Shown: positions 35,597-44,589 of the stretch, piece by piece
Layout: each line of letters opens with the position of its first letter
How positions within the stretch are numbered: position 1 is the first letter of the stretch
Source: Arthrobacter sp. SLBN-112
GTDB taxonomy: Bacteria > Actinomycetota > Actinomycetes > Actinomycetales > Micrococcaceae
Assembly: GCF_006715225.1 (NCBI RefSeq)
Contig: NZ_VFMU01000001.1
Coordinates: forward strand, 3,472,001-3,536,000
Direction of reading: 5' to 3'
DNA length: 64,000 nucleotides
Notes under the pieces: generated by a model
What the model was told of the DNA's origin: nothing
Seen by the model: the letters and a program-made list of their open reading frames with translations, nothing else
The model's database searches: none
Position numbers and translations under genes: made by a program

Positions 35597-36475
35597 ATGA
35601 AAAACCAACTGCTTTTCAGGAGCGCCGGCACCATGCTGGTGCGCGTCCTCTTCGCCGTCGTCGCTGCCTTCCCCATAGTCTTCATGCTCGTGTCCTCCTT
35701 GAAGCCGGACCAGCAGATCTTCGGCGACATGTCATCGCTTGCGGCGTTCCTGCCGGTGGGCAACATCTCCTTCGACAACTACGCCGCCGTGTTCGACCGT
35801 GTCCCGGCGGCACGCTTCCTGCTCAACTCGGTGGGCGTCTCCGCCGTCACCGTGGTGCTGGGGATCTTCGTCAACAGCGTGTGCGCCTTCGCCCTGTCCC
35901 GCATGCAGGTAAAGGGTAAGAAGATCGTCTTCACCGCGATCCTGGCCACCCTGATCGTGCCGTTCCAGACCCTGGCCCTGCCCCTGGTGTGGTGGGTCAA
36001 CCAGCTCCCCTACTTTGAGCTGAACGGTTTCAGCCTCGAGTTCTCCAAGGGCTGGCTGGACACCTACCAGGTCCAGATCATTCCGTTCATCGCCAACGCG
36101 TTCTCCATCTACCTGTATCACCAGTATTTTGAGTCCATCCCCAAGGAACTGGATGAAGCAGCCCGGATCGACGGTGCCGGCTGGTTCAAGATTTACCGCC
36201 AGGTGGTCATGCCCCTGGCAGGCCCGGCCACGGCGACGGTGGCGATCCTGACCTTCCTGCCGGCCTGGAACTCCTACCTCTGGCCGCTCATGGTGGTCCA
36301 GTCCGAGGAACTGCGGCCTGTGATGATCGGCATCCAGTACTTCTTCCAGCTGAACGTCTCGTGGGGCGAGGTGATGGCCTACGCATCCCTGATTACGGTC
36401 CCGGTGGTGGTGCTCTTCATCGCCTTCCAGCGTTCGTTCGTCAACAGCATCGCCTCCAGCGGCGTGAAGGGCTGA
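35597..36475 (+). CDS. ABC sugar permease, MalG type
   Basis: A 292-residue six-helix permease with EAA loop ELDEAARIDGAGWFKIYRQV. It begins one base after the MalF-type stop and ends two bases before the GH32 start, so the four genes form one tight operon. Confidence 0.93.
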   Translation: MKNQLLFRSAGTMLVRVLFAVVAAFPIVFMLVSSLKPDQQIFGDMSSLAAFLPVGNISFDNYAAVFDRVPAARFLLNSVGVSAVTVVLGIFVNSVCAFALSRMQVKGKKIVFTAILATLIVPFQTLALPLVWWVNQLPYFELNGFSLEFSKGWLDTYQVQIIPFIANAFSIYLYHQYFESIPKELDEAARIDGAGWFKIYRQVVMPLAGPATATVAILTFLPAWNSYLWPLMVVQSEELRPVMIGIQYFFQLNVSWGEVMAYASLITVPVVVLFIAFQRSFVNSIASSGVKG

Positions 36476-36477
36476 GC

Positions 36478-37995
36478 ATGAAGACATTGACGACGGCGGC
36501 AGGCGCACCTTCGGTGTCCACCCCGGACCCTTTCCGGCCCAAATGGCATTACACCTCTGAGCGCAACTGGCTTAACGATCCGAACGGGCTGGTGTACCTG
36601 AACGGCACCTACCACCTCTTCTACCAGCACAATCCTTTCGGCCCGGAGTGGGGCAACATGTCCTGGGGACACGCCACGTCCGGGGACCTGCTGAACTGGG
36701 ACGAGCAGCCGGTGGCGATTGCATGCGATGAGCACGAAGCGATCTTTTCCGGCTCGGCCGTGTTCGACGAACTCAATACAAGCGGCTTCGGCACGCCCGC
36801 TAACCCCCCGCTCGTCGCCGTGTACACCAGCGCCTATACCGATGCCTCCCCGCTGGCCGGCCGGCAGGCCCAGTCTCTGGCGTACAGCCTGGACGAGGGG
36901 CTGACCTGGACCAAGTACCACGGCAACCCAGTCCTGGACCGCGCATCGGCGGAGTTCCGGGACCCGAAGGTCTTTTGGTACGACGGGGACGCGGGCAGTT
37001 ACTGGGTGATGGTCGCCGTGGAGGCGGTGCAGCGCCAGGTGGTGCTGTACAAGTCCGATGATTTGAAAGCGTGGGAACACCTGAGCACTTTCGGACCCGC
37101 CAATGCCACCGGCGGAGTGTGGGAGTGCCCGGACCTTTTCGAGCTGCCCGTCGACGGGAATCCGCAGGACAGCCGGTGGGTGCTCATCGTGAACATCAAC
37201 CCGGGCGGTGTCGCCGGCGGCTCAGCGGGGCAGTACTTCCTTGGAACCTTCGACGGCGTGGCGTTCCGGTCCGGGTCGACCGTCACGGAGGGCCTGCAGA
37301 GCGACGGTTCGCGCATGCGCGAGTACGGCTGGCTGGACTGGGGACGGGACTATTATGCCGCCGTCTCGTTCAGCAACATGCCCGATGGGCGCCGCGTCAT
37401 GATCGGCTGGATGAACAACTGGGACTATGCCCGGGAGACGCCCACCGGAGAGTGGCGAAGCGCCATGTCCCTGCCACGTGAAGTCTCACTCACCCGCGTG
37501 GACGGGAAGCCGGCGCTGCGGCAGCAGGCCATCGATCCGTTTCCCGGGCTTGAATCCGCACAGTTGCAGCTTGGACCGCAGGCCTTGGCACCTGGTCTTT
37601 TGGCACTGCCTGCTGCGGCAGAGGTGGCACGGATTGATGTTGAGTTCCGGCCGGGCACTGCGGACAGCGTGGGGCTGCTGGTGCGGAGCGCGGATACCGA
37701 ACGCACCGTCGTCAGCTATGACGTGGCGGAGGGAATACTCAGGCTTGACCGCCGGGAGTCGGGGAACGTCAGTTTCCATGGAGCTTTCCCGTCTATTGAA
37801 GCCGTGGCGGTTCCCCTGCAGGACGGCCGCCTCCGGCTGCGTGTCTACCTCGACCGCTGCTCGGTGGAGGTGTTTGCCCAGGAGGGCCTGGCCACGGTAA
37901 CGGATCTGGTGTTCCCGTCGTTGGCGGGCACGACGCTGGCGATTTTCGCCCACGGTGAGGGCGCGCACCTCGTGGCGCTCGACGTCGTCGGCTGA
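36478..37995 (+). CDS. glycoside hydrolase family 32 (fructosidase)
   Basis: A 505-residue GH32 enzyme. The catalytic nucleophile is D34 in WLNDPNG, the transition-state stabiliser is D162 in FRDPKVFW, and the acid/base is E216 in WECPDLF. A five-bladed propeller is followed by a beta-sandwich (DRCSVEVFAQEG). The product releases fructose from sucrose, levan or inulin-type fructans. There is no signal peptide, so it acts inside the cell on sugars brought by the transporter just upstream; short fructans or sucrose are the likely substrates. ATG 36478 follows GGGCTGAGC. Confidence 0.95.
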   Translation: MKTLTTAAGAPSVSTPDPFRPKWHYTSERNWLNDPNGLVYLNGTYHLFYQHNPFGPEWGNMSWGHATSGDLLNWDEQPVAIACDEHEAIFSGSAVFDELNTSGFGTPANPPLVAVYTSAYTDASPLAGRQAQSLAYSLDEGLTWTKYHGNPVLDRASAEFRDPKVFWYDGDAGSYWVMVAVEAVQRQVVLYKSDDLKAWEHLSTFGPANATGGVWECPDLFELPVDGNPQDSRWVLIVNINPGGVAGGSAGQYFLGTFDGVAFRSGSTVTEGLQSDGSRMREYGWLDWGRDYYAAVSFSNMPDGRRVMIGWMNNWDYARETPTGEWRSAMSLPREVSLTRVDGKPALRQQAIDPFPGLESAQLQLGPQALAPGLLALPAAAEVARIDVEFRPGTADSVGLLVRSADTERTVVSYDVAEGILRLDRRESGNVSFHGAFPSIEAVAVPLQDGRLRLRVYLDRCSVEVFAQEGLATVTDLVFPSLAGTTLAIFAHGEGAHLVALDVVG

Positions 37996-38211
37996 CTCCG
38001 TGGAAGGCCTGCGGTCTCCCCGGTAATCCTTTGATTGATGCGGAACATCACAAGGCTGATCGAAATTCTGTGAGGGCACCCACAGATCGCATACTTCGGG
38101 GTTATCCTCGAAAGGCGTATCCAGTTGTTGGGGCAGGGCAAGGCGCAACTGCGGTCTGATCGCCGCGGGTCAGTTTCATCATTTGCATTCGCACCGGGGG
38201 AACCGGAGACC
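37996..38211. other. intergenic stretch after GH32
   Basis: No convincing gene, repeat or terminator seen; a short ORF of doubtful reality follows. Confidence 0.4.
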
Positions 38212-38517
38212 ATGACGGCGGCCCTCGGCTGGGACAAACAACCCCCGTCGTGGTCCGAAGTGTTCAAAATGGCCGGGGAGCAGGATATCTGGGAACGCCT
38301 GGGCCATGGCGACTGGGGAAAGTTCAAGTTTGGGAAGGCCAGTCCCAGGTTGGCATCCGTCAAGTGTGCGGGTGGTGGCTGGCCAGCAACAGGGCCACAC
38401 GTCCCGCCGGGTCCGAACACTCCTGCAGGGGGTTCCGGGAACAGGAGCTTCAGGGCTACGATCTCTGATCACCCACTGACACATATGGTTTCGCTGGCCG
38501 GCAAAGGAAAAAACTGA
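38212..38517 (+). CDS. doubtful ORF, 101 residues
   Basis: ATG 38212 opens a frame (WSEVFKMAGEQDIWERLGHG) that ends one base before the DUF2087 gene. The middle is rich in Gly/Pro and shows no family signature. The tight junction with the next gene is the only support. It could equally be leader sequence. Confidence 0.25.
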   Translation: MTAALGWDKQPPSWSEVFKMAGEQDIWERLGHGDWGKFKFGKASPRLASVKCAGGGWPATGPHVPPGPNTPAGGSGNRSFRATISDHPLTHMVSLAGKGKN

Positions 38518-38518
38518 C

Positions 38519-39037
38519 GTGGCCGAAAGCAGGAGAATGAGCGGCCCCCATTGGCGCCGGGTCCTGGGAACGCTCGGCAACGGCGATGCCCGGATTGCCT
38601 ACGCCCAGATTGTGCTCGGGGCTGCGCCTGCCGACATCCTGCCTGAAGTAAAAGAGCAGCGGCGGAACCGGGCCATCGCTGGCCTTCTCGAAGCCGGGCT
38701 CGTGGAGCAGCAGGCGTCAGGCGACTTGGTAGCGTCGGACTCGATATTCGGCGACTTGCTCGTCCAGCAGCCACGCCGGCAGCCCCGGACGGGACTCGAC
38801 AAGTTCCTGCGGCTCGGCCGGATCGAACGGTACCCGGCGAACGTTGCGGATCGGCGGGAGCTCCTTGCCAGGATTGCGGGTGAAGTCATTGCGCCCGGAG
38901 AAAAGCTAACAGAGAGGCAAGTCAACGAACGGCTCCTCAGTTATACCGACGACGTTGTGCTGCTGCGCCGCTACCTGGTCGACTTTGGACTACTGGAGCG
39001 CACGCCCTCGGGCTCTTCCTACTCCTTGGTGGAGTAG
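38519..39037 (+). CDS. DUF2087 domain protein
   Basis: A 172-residue protein. The N-terminal 80 residues look like an ArsR/winged-helix region (RNRAIAGLLEAGLVEQQ). The C-terminal part is a DUF2087 domain: KFLRLGRIERYPANVADRRE, LTERQVNERL, LRRYLVDFGLLER and a closing Ser/Tyr strand. DUF2087 occurs with transcription regulators. GTG 38519 has AAAGGAAAAAAC upstream; ATG 38537 is an alternative. Confidence 0.82.
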   Translation: MAESRRMSGPHWRRVLGTLGNGDARIAYAQIVLGAAPADILPEVKEQRRNRAIAGLLEAGLVEQQASGDLVASDSIFGDLLVQQPRRQPRTGLDKFLRLGRIERYPANVADRRELLARIAGEVIAPGEKLTERQVNERLLSYTDDVVLLRRYLVDFGLLERTPSGSSYSLVE

Positions 39038-39095
39038 CGCTGCGTTACCCAGCCCTGGGGCCGGCTCGGTGAGTTCGTCGCCCGGAGTTTGCTGC

Positions 39096-39947
39096 CTAGA
39101 AGTTCAGCAGGGCCTCACCCAGCATGCGATGGCCCTGGGCTTCGAACGCCGTGTCGCCCACAAGAAAAGCCCACACGGCCGTGCCCACTGCTTCCCTCAG
39201 CAATTCGATCCGCCACGGATCCTGCGCCCGCGGATCCTCTCCGTACCCGTCCAGGAATGCCGATTCGAGGGCCGGGTCCTTCTGCCACTGCTGCACGGCA
39301 AGCCGGCAGAAGTCGCTCGCGGCCGGCCGGAAGTCGAACCGGCCGAAGTCTATCGCCTTGAGCTGCCCTTCATGACTGACCCAGTTTCGCGGATGCCAGT
39401 CGCCGTGGGTCGGAACAACCCTGACCTGCGAAGGACGGTAATCCATCAGGTGCCGCCGGATGTCCCGTTCCAGTCTCGGATCAATCCTGTGGCGGCGGTC
39501 AAGCCAGCTCAGGGCTTTCTGCGTGGCTTGGGCTTCATAGTGGTCGTCCACCCGGTGTTCCTCTGCGTGGAGCATGCTCAACAGCTGCCCGGCCTGGCGG
39601 TGCAGTCCCCTGTCCAGTTCGTTTGCAGTGCCTTCCACCAGGTCCCCGTCGAGATATTCGAGGACCAGAACGTTCGCGGGCCGACTCGAGTGCAGCATGA
39701 GCGGGGCGCGGCCGGCAGCCAGGAGCGGGCGGGTATAGGAGGCATAGGCCGTGATCTCCCGGTGAAGGTGATGATTGTCCGGGCCAGCGGCCTTCACAAT
39801 TCTCGCCTGGCCACGGGCATGGACCTTGAGGACCTTCGTGTCCGTCAGTCCCCATGACAAGTCCTCAACGAGTTCCGGCACGCCCAGCCACCGTGCCACC
39901 AGTTCGGCTTGGGGCGCAGACAGGCTGCCCCGGTCCCATCCCTCCAT
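39096..39947 (-). CDS. APH-family phosphotransferase
   Basis: A 283-residue kinase-fold protein: VLEYLDGDLVEG (hinge), THGDWHPRNWV (catalytic loop; Asp base) and KAIDFGRFDFRPAASDF (metal-binding Asp). The family covers aminoglycoside, choline, homoserine and maltose kinases; which one is unclear. The N-terminal nucleotide loop is weak. ATG 39947 stands six bases after the hexamer TAGGCT, so it is probably leaderless. Confidence 0.85.
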   Translation of the reverse strand: MEGWDRGSLSAPQAELVARWLGVPELVEDLSWGLTDTKVLKVHARGQARIVKAAGPDNHHLHREITAYASYTRPLLAAGRAPLMLHSSRPANVLVLEYLDGDLVEGTANELDRGLHRQAGQLLSMLHAEEHRVDDHYEAQATQKALSWLDRRHRIDPRLERDIRRHLMDYRPSQVRVVPTHGDWHPRNWVSHEGQLKAIDFGRFDFRPAASDFCRLAVQQWQKDPALESAFLDGYGEDPRAQDPWRIELLREAVGTAVWAFLVGDTAFEAQGHRMLGEALLNF

Positions 39948-39953
39948 GCCGCG

Positions 39954-39959
39954 AGCCTA
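39954..39959 (-). promoter_or_regulatory. -10 hexamer of leaderless promoter
   Basis: In gene direction TAGGCT ends six bases before ATG 39947. Confidence 0.5.
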
Positions 39960-40016
39960 TCAATGCTGGCTCAGGGAAGACCCGGCGCCCTGTGCGCGGC
40001 ATAGGGACCCTTCCAA

Positions 40017-40889
40017 TCAAGCAGGAGCAGCCGGGCCCCGGGAAGTCGTCCAACGCGATAGCGCCAGTGCCCACCCGCCGGCCACTCCAATGGCAAGTAG
40101 AACGGTTACGAAGGCGATCGCCGGTCCGCTGGGCCATGCGAGGGCGCCGCCATACCGCAGCAGTGCAAGCGCCTGAAGAAGAACGAATGCAACGGAGGTC
40201 ATGGCCACTGGGCGGACGGTGCGGAGGTCGCGGCTGAACTGGCCCTGGGCGGCCGCCCATCCCAGACCGACCAGCCACGCCCCGATGGCCCGCGCTGTCA
40301 GTTCGGACAGTGTCCACGGCCACCAGCGCGCGGCGAGCGTGGGTACTGCCAGGAGCGCCACGCCATACAACAGCAGTACCCCGGCGATTCCCGCCAGGAG
40401 CAGCCGGAGCGCAGGGGGCAGCACTGGCGGTCCCGCTGCTACGGATTTTGGGGCGGGGCGCCGCGACCGGATCTGCATCCTGCTGATGATGAGCATCGCC
40501 ACGGGCACCAGGGCATAGATAGCCAGCCACGCCCACGTGGCAATCCGGGCAGTGGGGGCAGCATTTGAAGCCAGGTGGAAGCGATCGATATGGAGCAGGG
40601 TGACTCCCAAAGTCAATGCAGTGAAGATGAACACGGGCCAGACAGCCAGCCTCGCTGAATTCCATCCCGCCGACCGGGCGCCCGTCACCTCCAGGCCGGC
40701 ACTCGACCAGTATGCCGCGCCGAGGAAGACCGCGGTCATGGGTGGATTGACAGTCCACGCGAAGAACTCATCAGTCTGGAGCGGAAAGACGAACAGCACG
40801 AGCCCGGCCAGGAACACGAGGAACGCAGCGACATAGAGCAGCCACCGCATCGGCGGGATCAACGGTGCAGCTTCAGTTGAAGCGGACAT
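40017..40889 (-). CDS. multi-pass membrane protein, unknown function
   Basis: A 290-residue protein with about eight helices. Helix 1 reads WLLYVAAFLVFLAGLVLFVF, followed by PLQTDEFFAWTVNPPMTAVFLGA. No active-site motif recognised. Its ATG overlaps the stop of the reductase fusion (TGATG), so both are co-translated; a membrane partner for the reductase is possible. Confidence 0.8.
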   Translation of the reverse strand: MSASTEAAPLIPPMRWLLYVAAFLVFLAGLVLFVFPLQTDEFFAWTVNPPMTAVFLGAAYWSSAGLEVTGARSAGWNSARLAVWPVFIFTALTLGVTLLHIDRFHLASNAAPTARIATWAWLAIYALVPVAMLIISRMQIRSRRPAPKSVAAGPPVLPPALRLLLAGIAGVLLLYGVALLAVPTLAARWWPWTLSELTARAIGAWLVGLGWAAAQGQFSRDLRTVRPVAMTSVAFVLLQALALLRYGGALAWPSGPAIAFVTVLLAIGVAGGWALALSRWTTSRGPAAPA

Positions 40890-42637
40890 CACCGGGCCAG
40901 TTCCCCGGGCGCGGCTGCCCCATTAGGGGCAGTAGATGAGGCCGGCAGAGGGTTTTCGGCCAGGTACGCATGAAGCATCGAGACCACGGTGGCGCCGTCC
41001 CCCACTGCGGTAGCCACTCTCTTGATGGAACCCGCCCGCACGTCGCCAATCGCGAAGATGCCAGGCATGCTGGTTTCCAGCGCCAATGGGGCCCTGTCCG
41101 CCCCTGCGGACCCGCCGTAGCTGACATCCCTGCCGCCCGTGAGCAGAAATCCGGCCGGATCCCGCTCCACAGTTGCGGGCAGCCAGGAGGTCCGCGGCAC
41201 CGAACCGATCAACACAAACAAGCCGCCCGCTTCGATCTCCTCGCCCGGGACTGTATCGGCCGCTCCGGATGCGGCTACCTTGACGGCGGCGAGGAAACCA
41301 TCCTGGTCGCGGGCCCCTACGATGGCGGTGCCAAAGCGGATCGCCACATTCCGGGTGGCTTCGAGCTGGGAGATGAGGTACTCCGACATACTGGCCGAAA
41401 GTGTGGGTCCGCGTACCAGCAGTGTCACCTTCTTCGCATACCTGGCAAGGTGCAGAACCGCCTGTCCGGCCGAGTTACCGCCGCCCACGACACATACATG
41501 CTTCCCGGCCATTGACGGCGCCTCGGAGACTGTGGCCCCGTAGAAAACGCCTCTGCCAACCAGGTCCTCCAACTGGGGTATGCCGAGCCGGCGGTAGTCC
41601 ACTCCGGTGGCCACCACGACTGTGCGGGAATGCACCACGCTGCCATCGGAGATCGACACGGCGTACAGTGTCCCGTCCATGTGGAGCCCCTGCACCTTCC
41701 GCAGGAACAGGAAGTCCGTGCCCAGGGTCCAGGCCTGGTGGAAGGAACGGTAGGCCAGGTGGGCGCCGCTCACACCGCGGGAGAAGCCCGGGTAGTTCCG
41801 GATGAGCGAACTGGTGCCGGCCTGGCCACCCACAGCCTCTCCTTCCACCACCATGGTGGAGAGGCCCTCGGAGGAAGCATAAACGGCGGTCGCGAGACCG
41901 GAGGGCCCAGCTCCAACCACCACTACGTCGAAGATCTTGTCCGCCGGTGGCGGCCGGGTCACCCCCATCGCTTCGGCGATCTCCAGGTCAGTGGGGTTCT
42001 CCAGGACAATTGGCGGAGCGGTGAACTCAAGCACCATGACCGGCAGCGCGGGGTCGCGCAGGTCCAGGCTCTCCAGCGTCCGTTGCGCGGTCTCGGACCC
42101 TACAGGGTGGAAGACCGCGGGGATGTGGTTCCGGCTCAAGGAGTCACGCAAGGTGTGCGTCCTTTCGTCGCCTACCTCCCCGATCAGCCGGACCGCCTCG
42201 AACCCGACCCCCTGGGCCAGGTGCCAGTCGTCGAGGGCGTCGGTAATAGCCCCATGGAATTCCTCGTCGCGCAATCGTTCGGGACGTATGATCACCAGTT
42301 CGGCGTACCCCTGTGCCACGGCGTGGAAGACAGTCGGGGCGCTTGCGAAGTCACCCCATGTCACCACGACGCCACGTTTGGCGGCCGGGTGAAAGCCATA
42401 GGCGCGCCGCAGGAAATCAAGTCCCCCGCGGTCGGCTGGTCCGTAGCACCCAAGGATGAGGGCCACCTGGCGATTCCAACGGCGAAGCCCCTCCAGCACC
42501 GCCCGGCCGTGCGCGTGGCCGTCGCACGCCACCACCTCATAGTCGGCACCGTACCGTCGACGTAACTCATCCCCAAGAATGCGCCGGGAGGTCGCGTCCG
42601 TGGTGGCAATCAGCATGATCGGAACCGGGTCATCCAT
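40889..42637 (-). CDS. pseudo-receiver / thioredoxin-like / thioredoxin-reductase-like fusion
   Basis: A 582-residue three-part protein. Residues 1-130 resemble a response-regulator receiver, but the phosphoacceptor site reads LILGCYGPADRGG with no obvious Asp. Residues 145-225 look like a glutaredoxin/thioredoxin fold without CxxC. From 236 on is a thioredoxin-reductase-type flavoprotein: FAD loop VVVGAGPSGLATAV, NADPH loop VVGGGNSAGQAVLHLA and IFAIGDVRAGSIKRVA. Where reductases have CATC this protein has YGATVSEA, so disulfide exchange by the usual route is not possible. This arrangement recurs in actinobacteria as a fused response regulator/reductase. It is divergent from a UBP zinc-finger gene. 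Confidence 0.9.
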   Translation of the reverse strand: MDDPVPIMLIATTDATSRRILGDELRRRYGADYEVVACDGHAHGRAVLEGLRRWNRQVALILGCYGPADRGGLDFLRRAYGFHPAAKRGVVVTWGDFASAPTVFHAVAQGYAELVIIRPERLRDEEFHGAITDALDDWHLAQGVGFEAVRLIGEVGDERTHTLRDSLSRNHIPAVFHPVGSETAQRTLESLDLRDPALPVMVLEFTAPPIVLENPTDLEIAEAMGVTRPPPADKIFDVVVVGAGPSGLATAVYASSEGLSTMVVEGEAVGGQAGTSSLIRNYPGFSRGVSGAHLAYRSFHQAWTLGTDFLFLRKVQGLHMDGTLYAVSISDGSVVHSRTVVVATGVDYRRLGIPQLEDLVGRGVFYGATVSEAPSMAGKHVCVVGGGNSAGQAVLHLARYAKKVTLLVRGPTLSASMSEYLISQLEATRNVAIRFGTAIVGARDQDGFLAAVKVAASGAADTVPGEEIEAGGLFVLIGSVPRTSWLPATVERDPAGFLLTGGRDVSYGGSAGADRAPLALETSMPGIFAIGDVRAGSIKRVATAVGDGATVVSMLHAYLAENPLPASSTAPNGAAAPGELAR

Positions 42638-42875
42638 AGCCGCCGTCTTTCCGGTTCAATGGTTCGGTGGCGCTCACGATACTCGCGCTGCGACACCGGG
42701 GACAAGGGTGATTCTTACCTCCAAGGCGGTCCTTGACCACCGAAGCCAGAGTCCTATCAGATCCCGTGTTTGAGGCCCTGATTTGTCGTTCCAAGGGCGC
42801 GGGGATAGTGCCAGAATTGCTTCAACCAGCGGCAAGCGGGATGACCTGTACTTGTGAAGAAACGGAGGGATTGAA
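42638..42875. other. divergent promoter region between reductase fusion and zinc-finger gene
   Basis: About 240 bases with no gene. CAGAGTCCTATCAG (near 42743) is loosely like the box at 24544, but not close enough to call. Confidence 0.3.
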
Positions 42876-43250
42876 ATGGAGGACTCCATGGAGGACCGCC
42901 CTGTTCCGGGAATCAGCCTCGCCGCCACGCCCAGTGGAACAGGGTGCATGGAGTGCCTCAGCGGTGATGGCCCAGGCTGGTGGCTGCATCTTCGCCGCTG
43001 CGCCCAATGCGGCCATATCGGATGCTGCGATTCATCGCCCTCACAACATGCCAGTGCCCATGCCCGCACCGCAGTGCACCCTGTGATGAGATCCTTTGAG
43101 CCTGGCGAGAACTGGTTCTACGAGCACACCACAAAAAAGTTCTTCCGCGGCCCACGGCTTCCGGATCCCCAGTCCAGGCCCATAGACCAGCCCTCACCTG
43201 CGCCGGCAGAGAAGGTACCGGCGGACTGGCGGGAGCGTCTCCACCGGTAG
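42876..43250 (+). CDS. UBP-type zinc-finger protein
   Basis: A 124-residue protein. It carries the ZnF-UBP signature: GCMECL, WLHLRRCAQCGHIGCCDSS, then spaced His residues (QHASAHARTAVHPVMRSF) and WFYEHTTKKFF. In eukaryotes this fold binds the C-terminal glycine tail of ubiquitin; bacterial forms are unexplained. ATG 42876 has ACGGAGGGATTGAA upstream. It faces the reductase fusion across a shared promoter region, a pairing I recall from other actinobacteria. Confidence 0.88.
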   Translation: MEDSMEDRPVPGISLAATPSGTGCMECLSGDGPGWWLHLRRCAQCGHIGCCDSSPSQHASAHARTAVHPVMRSFEPGENWFYEHTTKKFFRGPRLPDPQSRPIDQPSPAPAEKVPADWRERLHR

Positions 43251-43305
43251 CCGCGGATTTCCGAACCAATCGAATCGACGCCGGAATTCGCCGGAGGAGG
43301 CTGGT

Positions 43306-43311
43306 TAGGCT
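43306..43311 (+). promoter_or_regulatory. -10 hexamer of leaderless promoter
   Basis: TAGGCT ends six bases before ATG 43318; GGAGGAGG at 43292 is too far upstream to be its ribosome site. Confidence 0.5.
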
Positions 43312-43317
43312 GTATGG

Positions 43318-44010
43318 ATGGCGACACTTATCCTCGTGCGGCACGGCCGCACCACTGCCAACGCCGCTGGACTGTTGGCCGGTCGGGCGGCCGGCGTCAC
43401 GTTGGACCAGATCGGGCGTGAGCAGGCAGCTTTGACGGGAGACCGGCTCGCGGCCGTGCCCTTGGCCGGGGTGGTATCGAGTCCCCTCGAGCGTTGCCGG
43501 CAAACCGCCCAGCTCATCCTCGATCGCCAGGCGGGTAATCCTTCTGCGCCGACCGATCCCGATCTCACGGAGTGCGATTACGGCCAGTGGCAGGGCCGCA
43601 TGCTTAGTGATCTCGCCACCGAAGACCTTTGGGCGGCTGTGCAGTCGCAGCCGTCCGCCGTCGTTTTTCCCGGCGGTGAATCCATGGCGGCAATGCAGGC
43701 CAGATCGGTAGCAGCAGTCCGGCGCCACGATGCAGCCTTCGAAGCCGAATACGGGCCAGGAGCCGTGTGGGCGGCAGTAAGCCACGGTGACATCATCAAA
43801 TCGATCCTCGCCGACGCGTTCGGTATGCACCTCGACCTGTTCCAGCGCATTAACGTGGGCCCTGCCTCCGTATCGATCGTGCATTATGGTGCTGTGCGGC
43901 CCAGCGTCTATGCGACAAACACGGACGCCGGGGACCTGTCGTGGCTGTCGAACGGCATCAAGTCCGGGGATGCGCCGGTGGGCGGCGGGCCAGGGCAAAC
44001 GGCGAAGTGA
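43318..44010 (+). CDS. histidine phosphatase, MSMEG_4193 type
   Basis: A 230-residue histidine phosphatase/phosphoglycerate-mutase-fold protein. LVRHGRTTANA gives the catalytic His near residue 8; SSPLERCRQTA and TECDYGQWQGR follow; SHGDIIKSILADA carries the second His. It is the first member of an actinobacterial trio with DUF3090 and an SCO1664-type protein. The exact substrate is unknown. Start ATG 43318 appears leaderless. Confidence 0.9.
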   Translation: MATLILVRHGRTTANAAGLLAGRAAGVTLDQIGREQAALTGDRLAAVPLAGVVSSPLERCRQTAQLILDRQAGNPSAPTDPDLTECDYGQWQGRMLSDLATEDLWAAVQSQPSAVVFPGGESMAAMQARSVAAVRRHDAAFEAEYGPGAVWAAVSHGDIIKSILADAFGMHLDLFQRINVGPASVSIVHYGAVRPSVYATNTDAGDLSWLSNGIKSGDAPVGGGPGQTAK

Positions 44011-44022
44011 ACCTCATGTGCC

Positions 44023-44028
44023 TAAAAT
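44023..44028 (+). promoter_or_regulatory. -10 hexamer of leaderless promoter
   Basis: TAAAAT ends six bases before ATG 44035, inside the 24-base gap after the phosphatase gene, so the second and third trio genes may have their own leaderless start. Confidence 0.5.
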
Positions 44029-44034
44029 ACTCAC

Positions 44035-44589
44035 ATGCCCACACGCGTTCACGAGTTTGCCTGGCCTGACCGGGTCGTCATCGGCACCGTCGGCCTCCCG
44101 GGGGCACGCACGTTCTACCTGCAGGTCCGCACCGGCAAGCAAATTGTGAGCATCGCCCTCGAGAAGCAACAGTCCGCCGAACTCGCCGGGAAGATTGACG
44201 AAATCCTGGATCAGCTCATCACCCTCGAGGGCAACCCCTTCAGCATTCCCACGGGTACTCCCATCGAACTCGTGGATAACGACCCGCTTGAGGCCGTCGA
44301 GGAGCAGTTTCGAACCGGCGCCATGACCCTGGGTTGGGATCCGACGACGGCGCAGGTGGTCATAGAGGCATACCCGCTCACCGACCTCGATGCTGACGAA
44401 GACGACGAACCGCTTGATGGAAACGGCGCTGACGCGCCGGAAATGCTGCTGGTGCGGATGCCGGTTGGCACCGCCCGCGCATTCGCCAAGCGGACCCTTG
44501 AGGTGGTGGGCGCGGGACGTCCAGCATGCCCGATCTGCGGTTATCCCATGGACGCCGACGGGCATGTCTGCACCCTGCCCGAGGTTTGA
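44035..44589 (+). CDS. DUF3090 family protein
   Basis: A 184-residue protein of the DUF3090 family: FAWPDRVVIGTVGLPGARTF, FYLQVRTGKQIVSIALEKQQ, an acidic middle (DLDADEDDEP) and a C-terminal zinc-ribbon-like CPICGYPMDADGHVC. It is the second trio member, function unknown. Its stop overlaps the next start (TGATG). Confidence 0.92.
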   Translation: MPTRVHEFAWPDRVVIGTVGLPGARTFYLQVRTGKQIVSIALEKQQSAELAGKIDEILDQLITLEGNPFSIPTGTPIELVDNDPLEAVEEQFRTGAMTLGWDPTTAQVVIEAYPLTDLDADEDDEPLDGNGADAPEMLLVRMPVGTARAFAKRTLEVVGAGRPACPICGYPMDADGHVCTLPEV

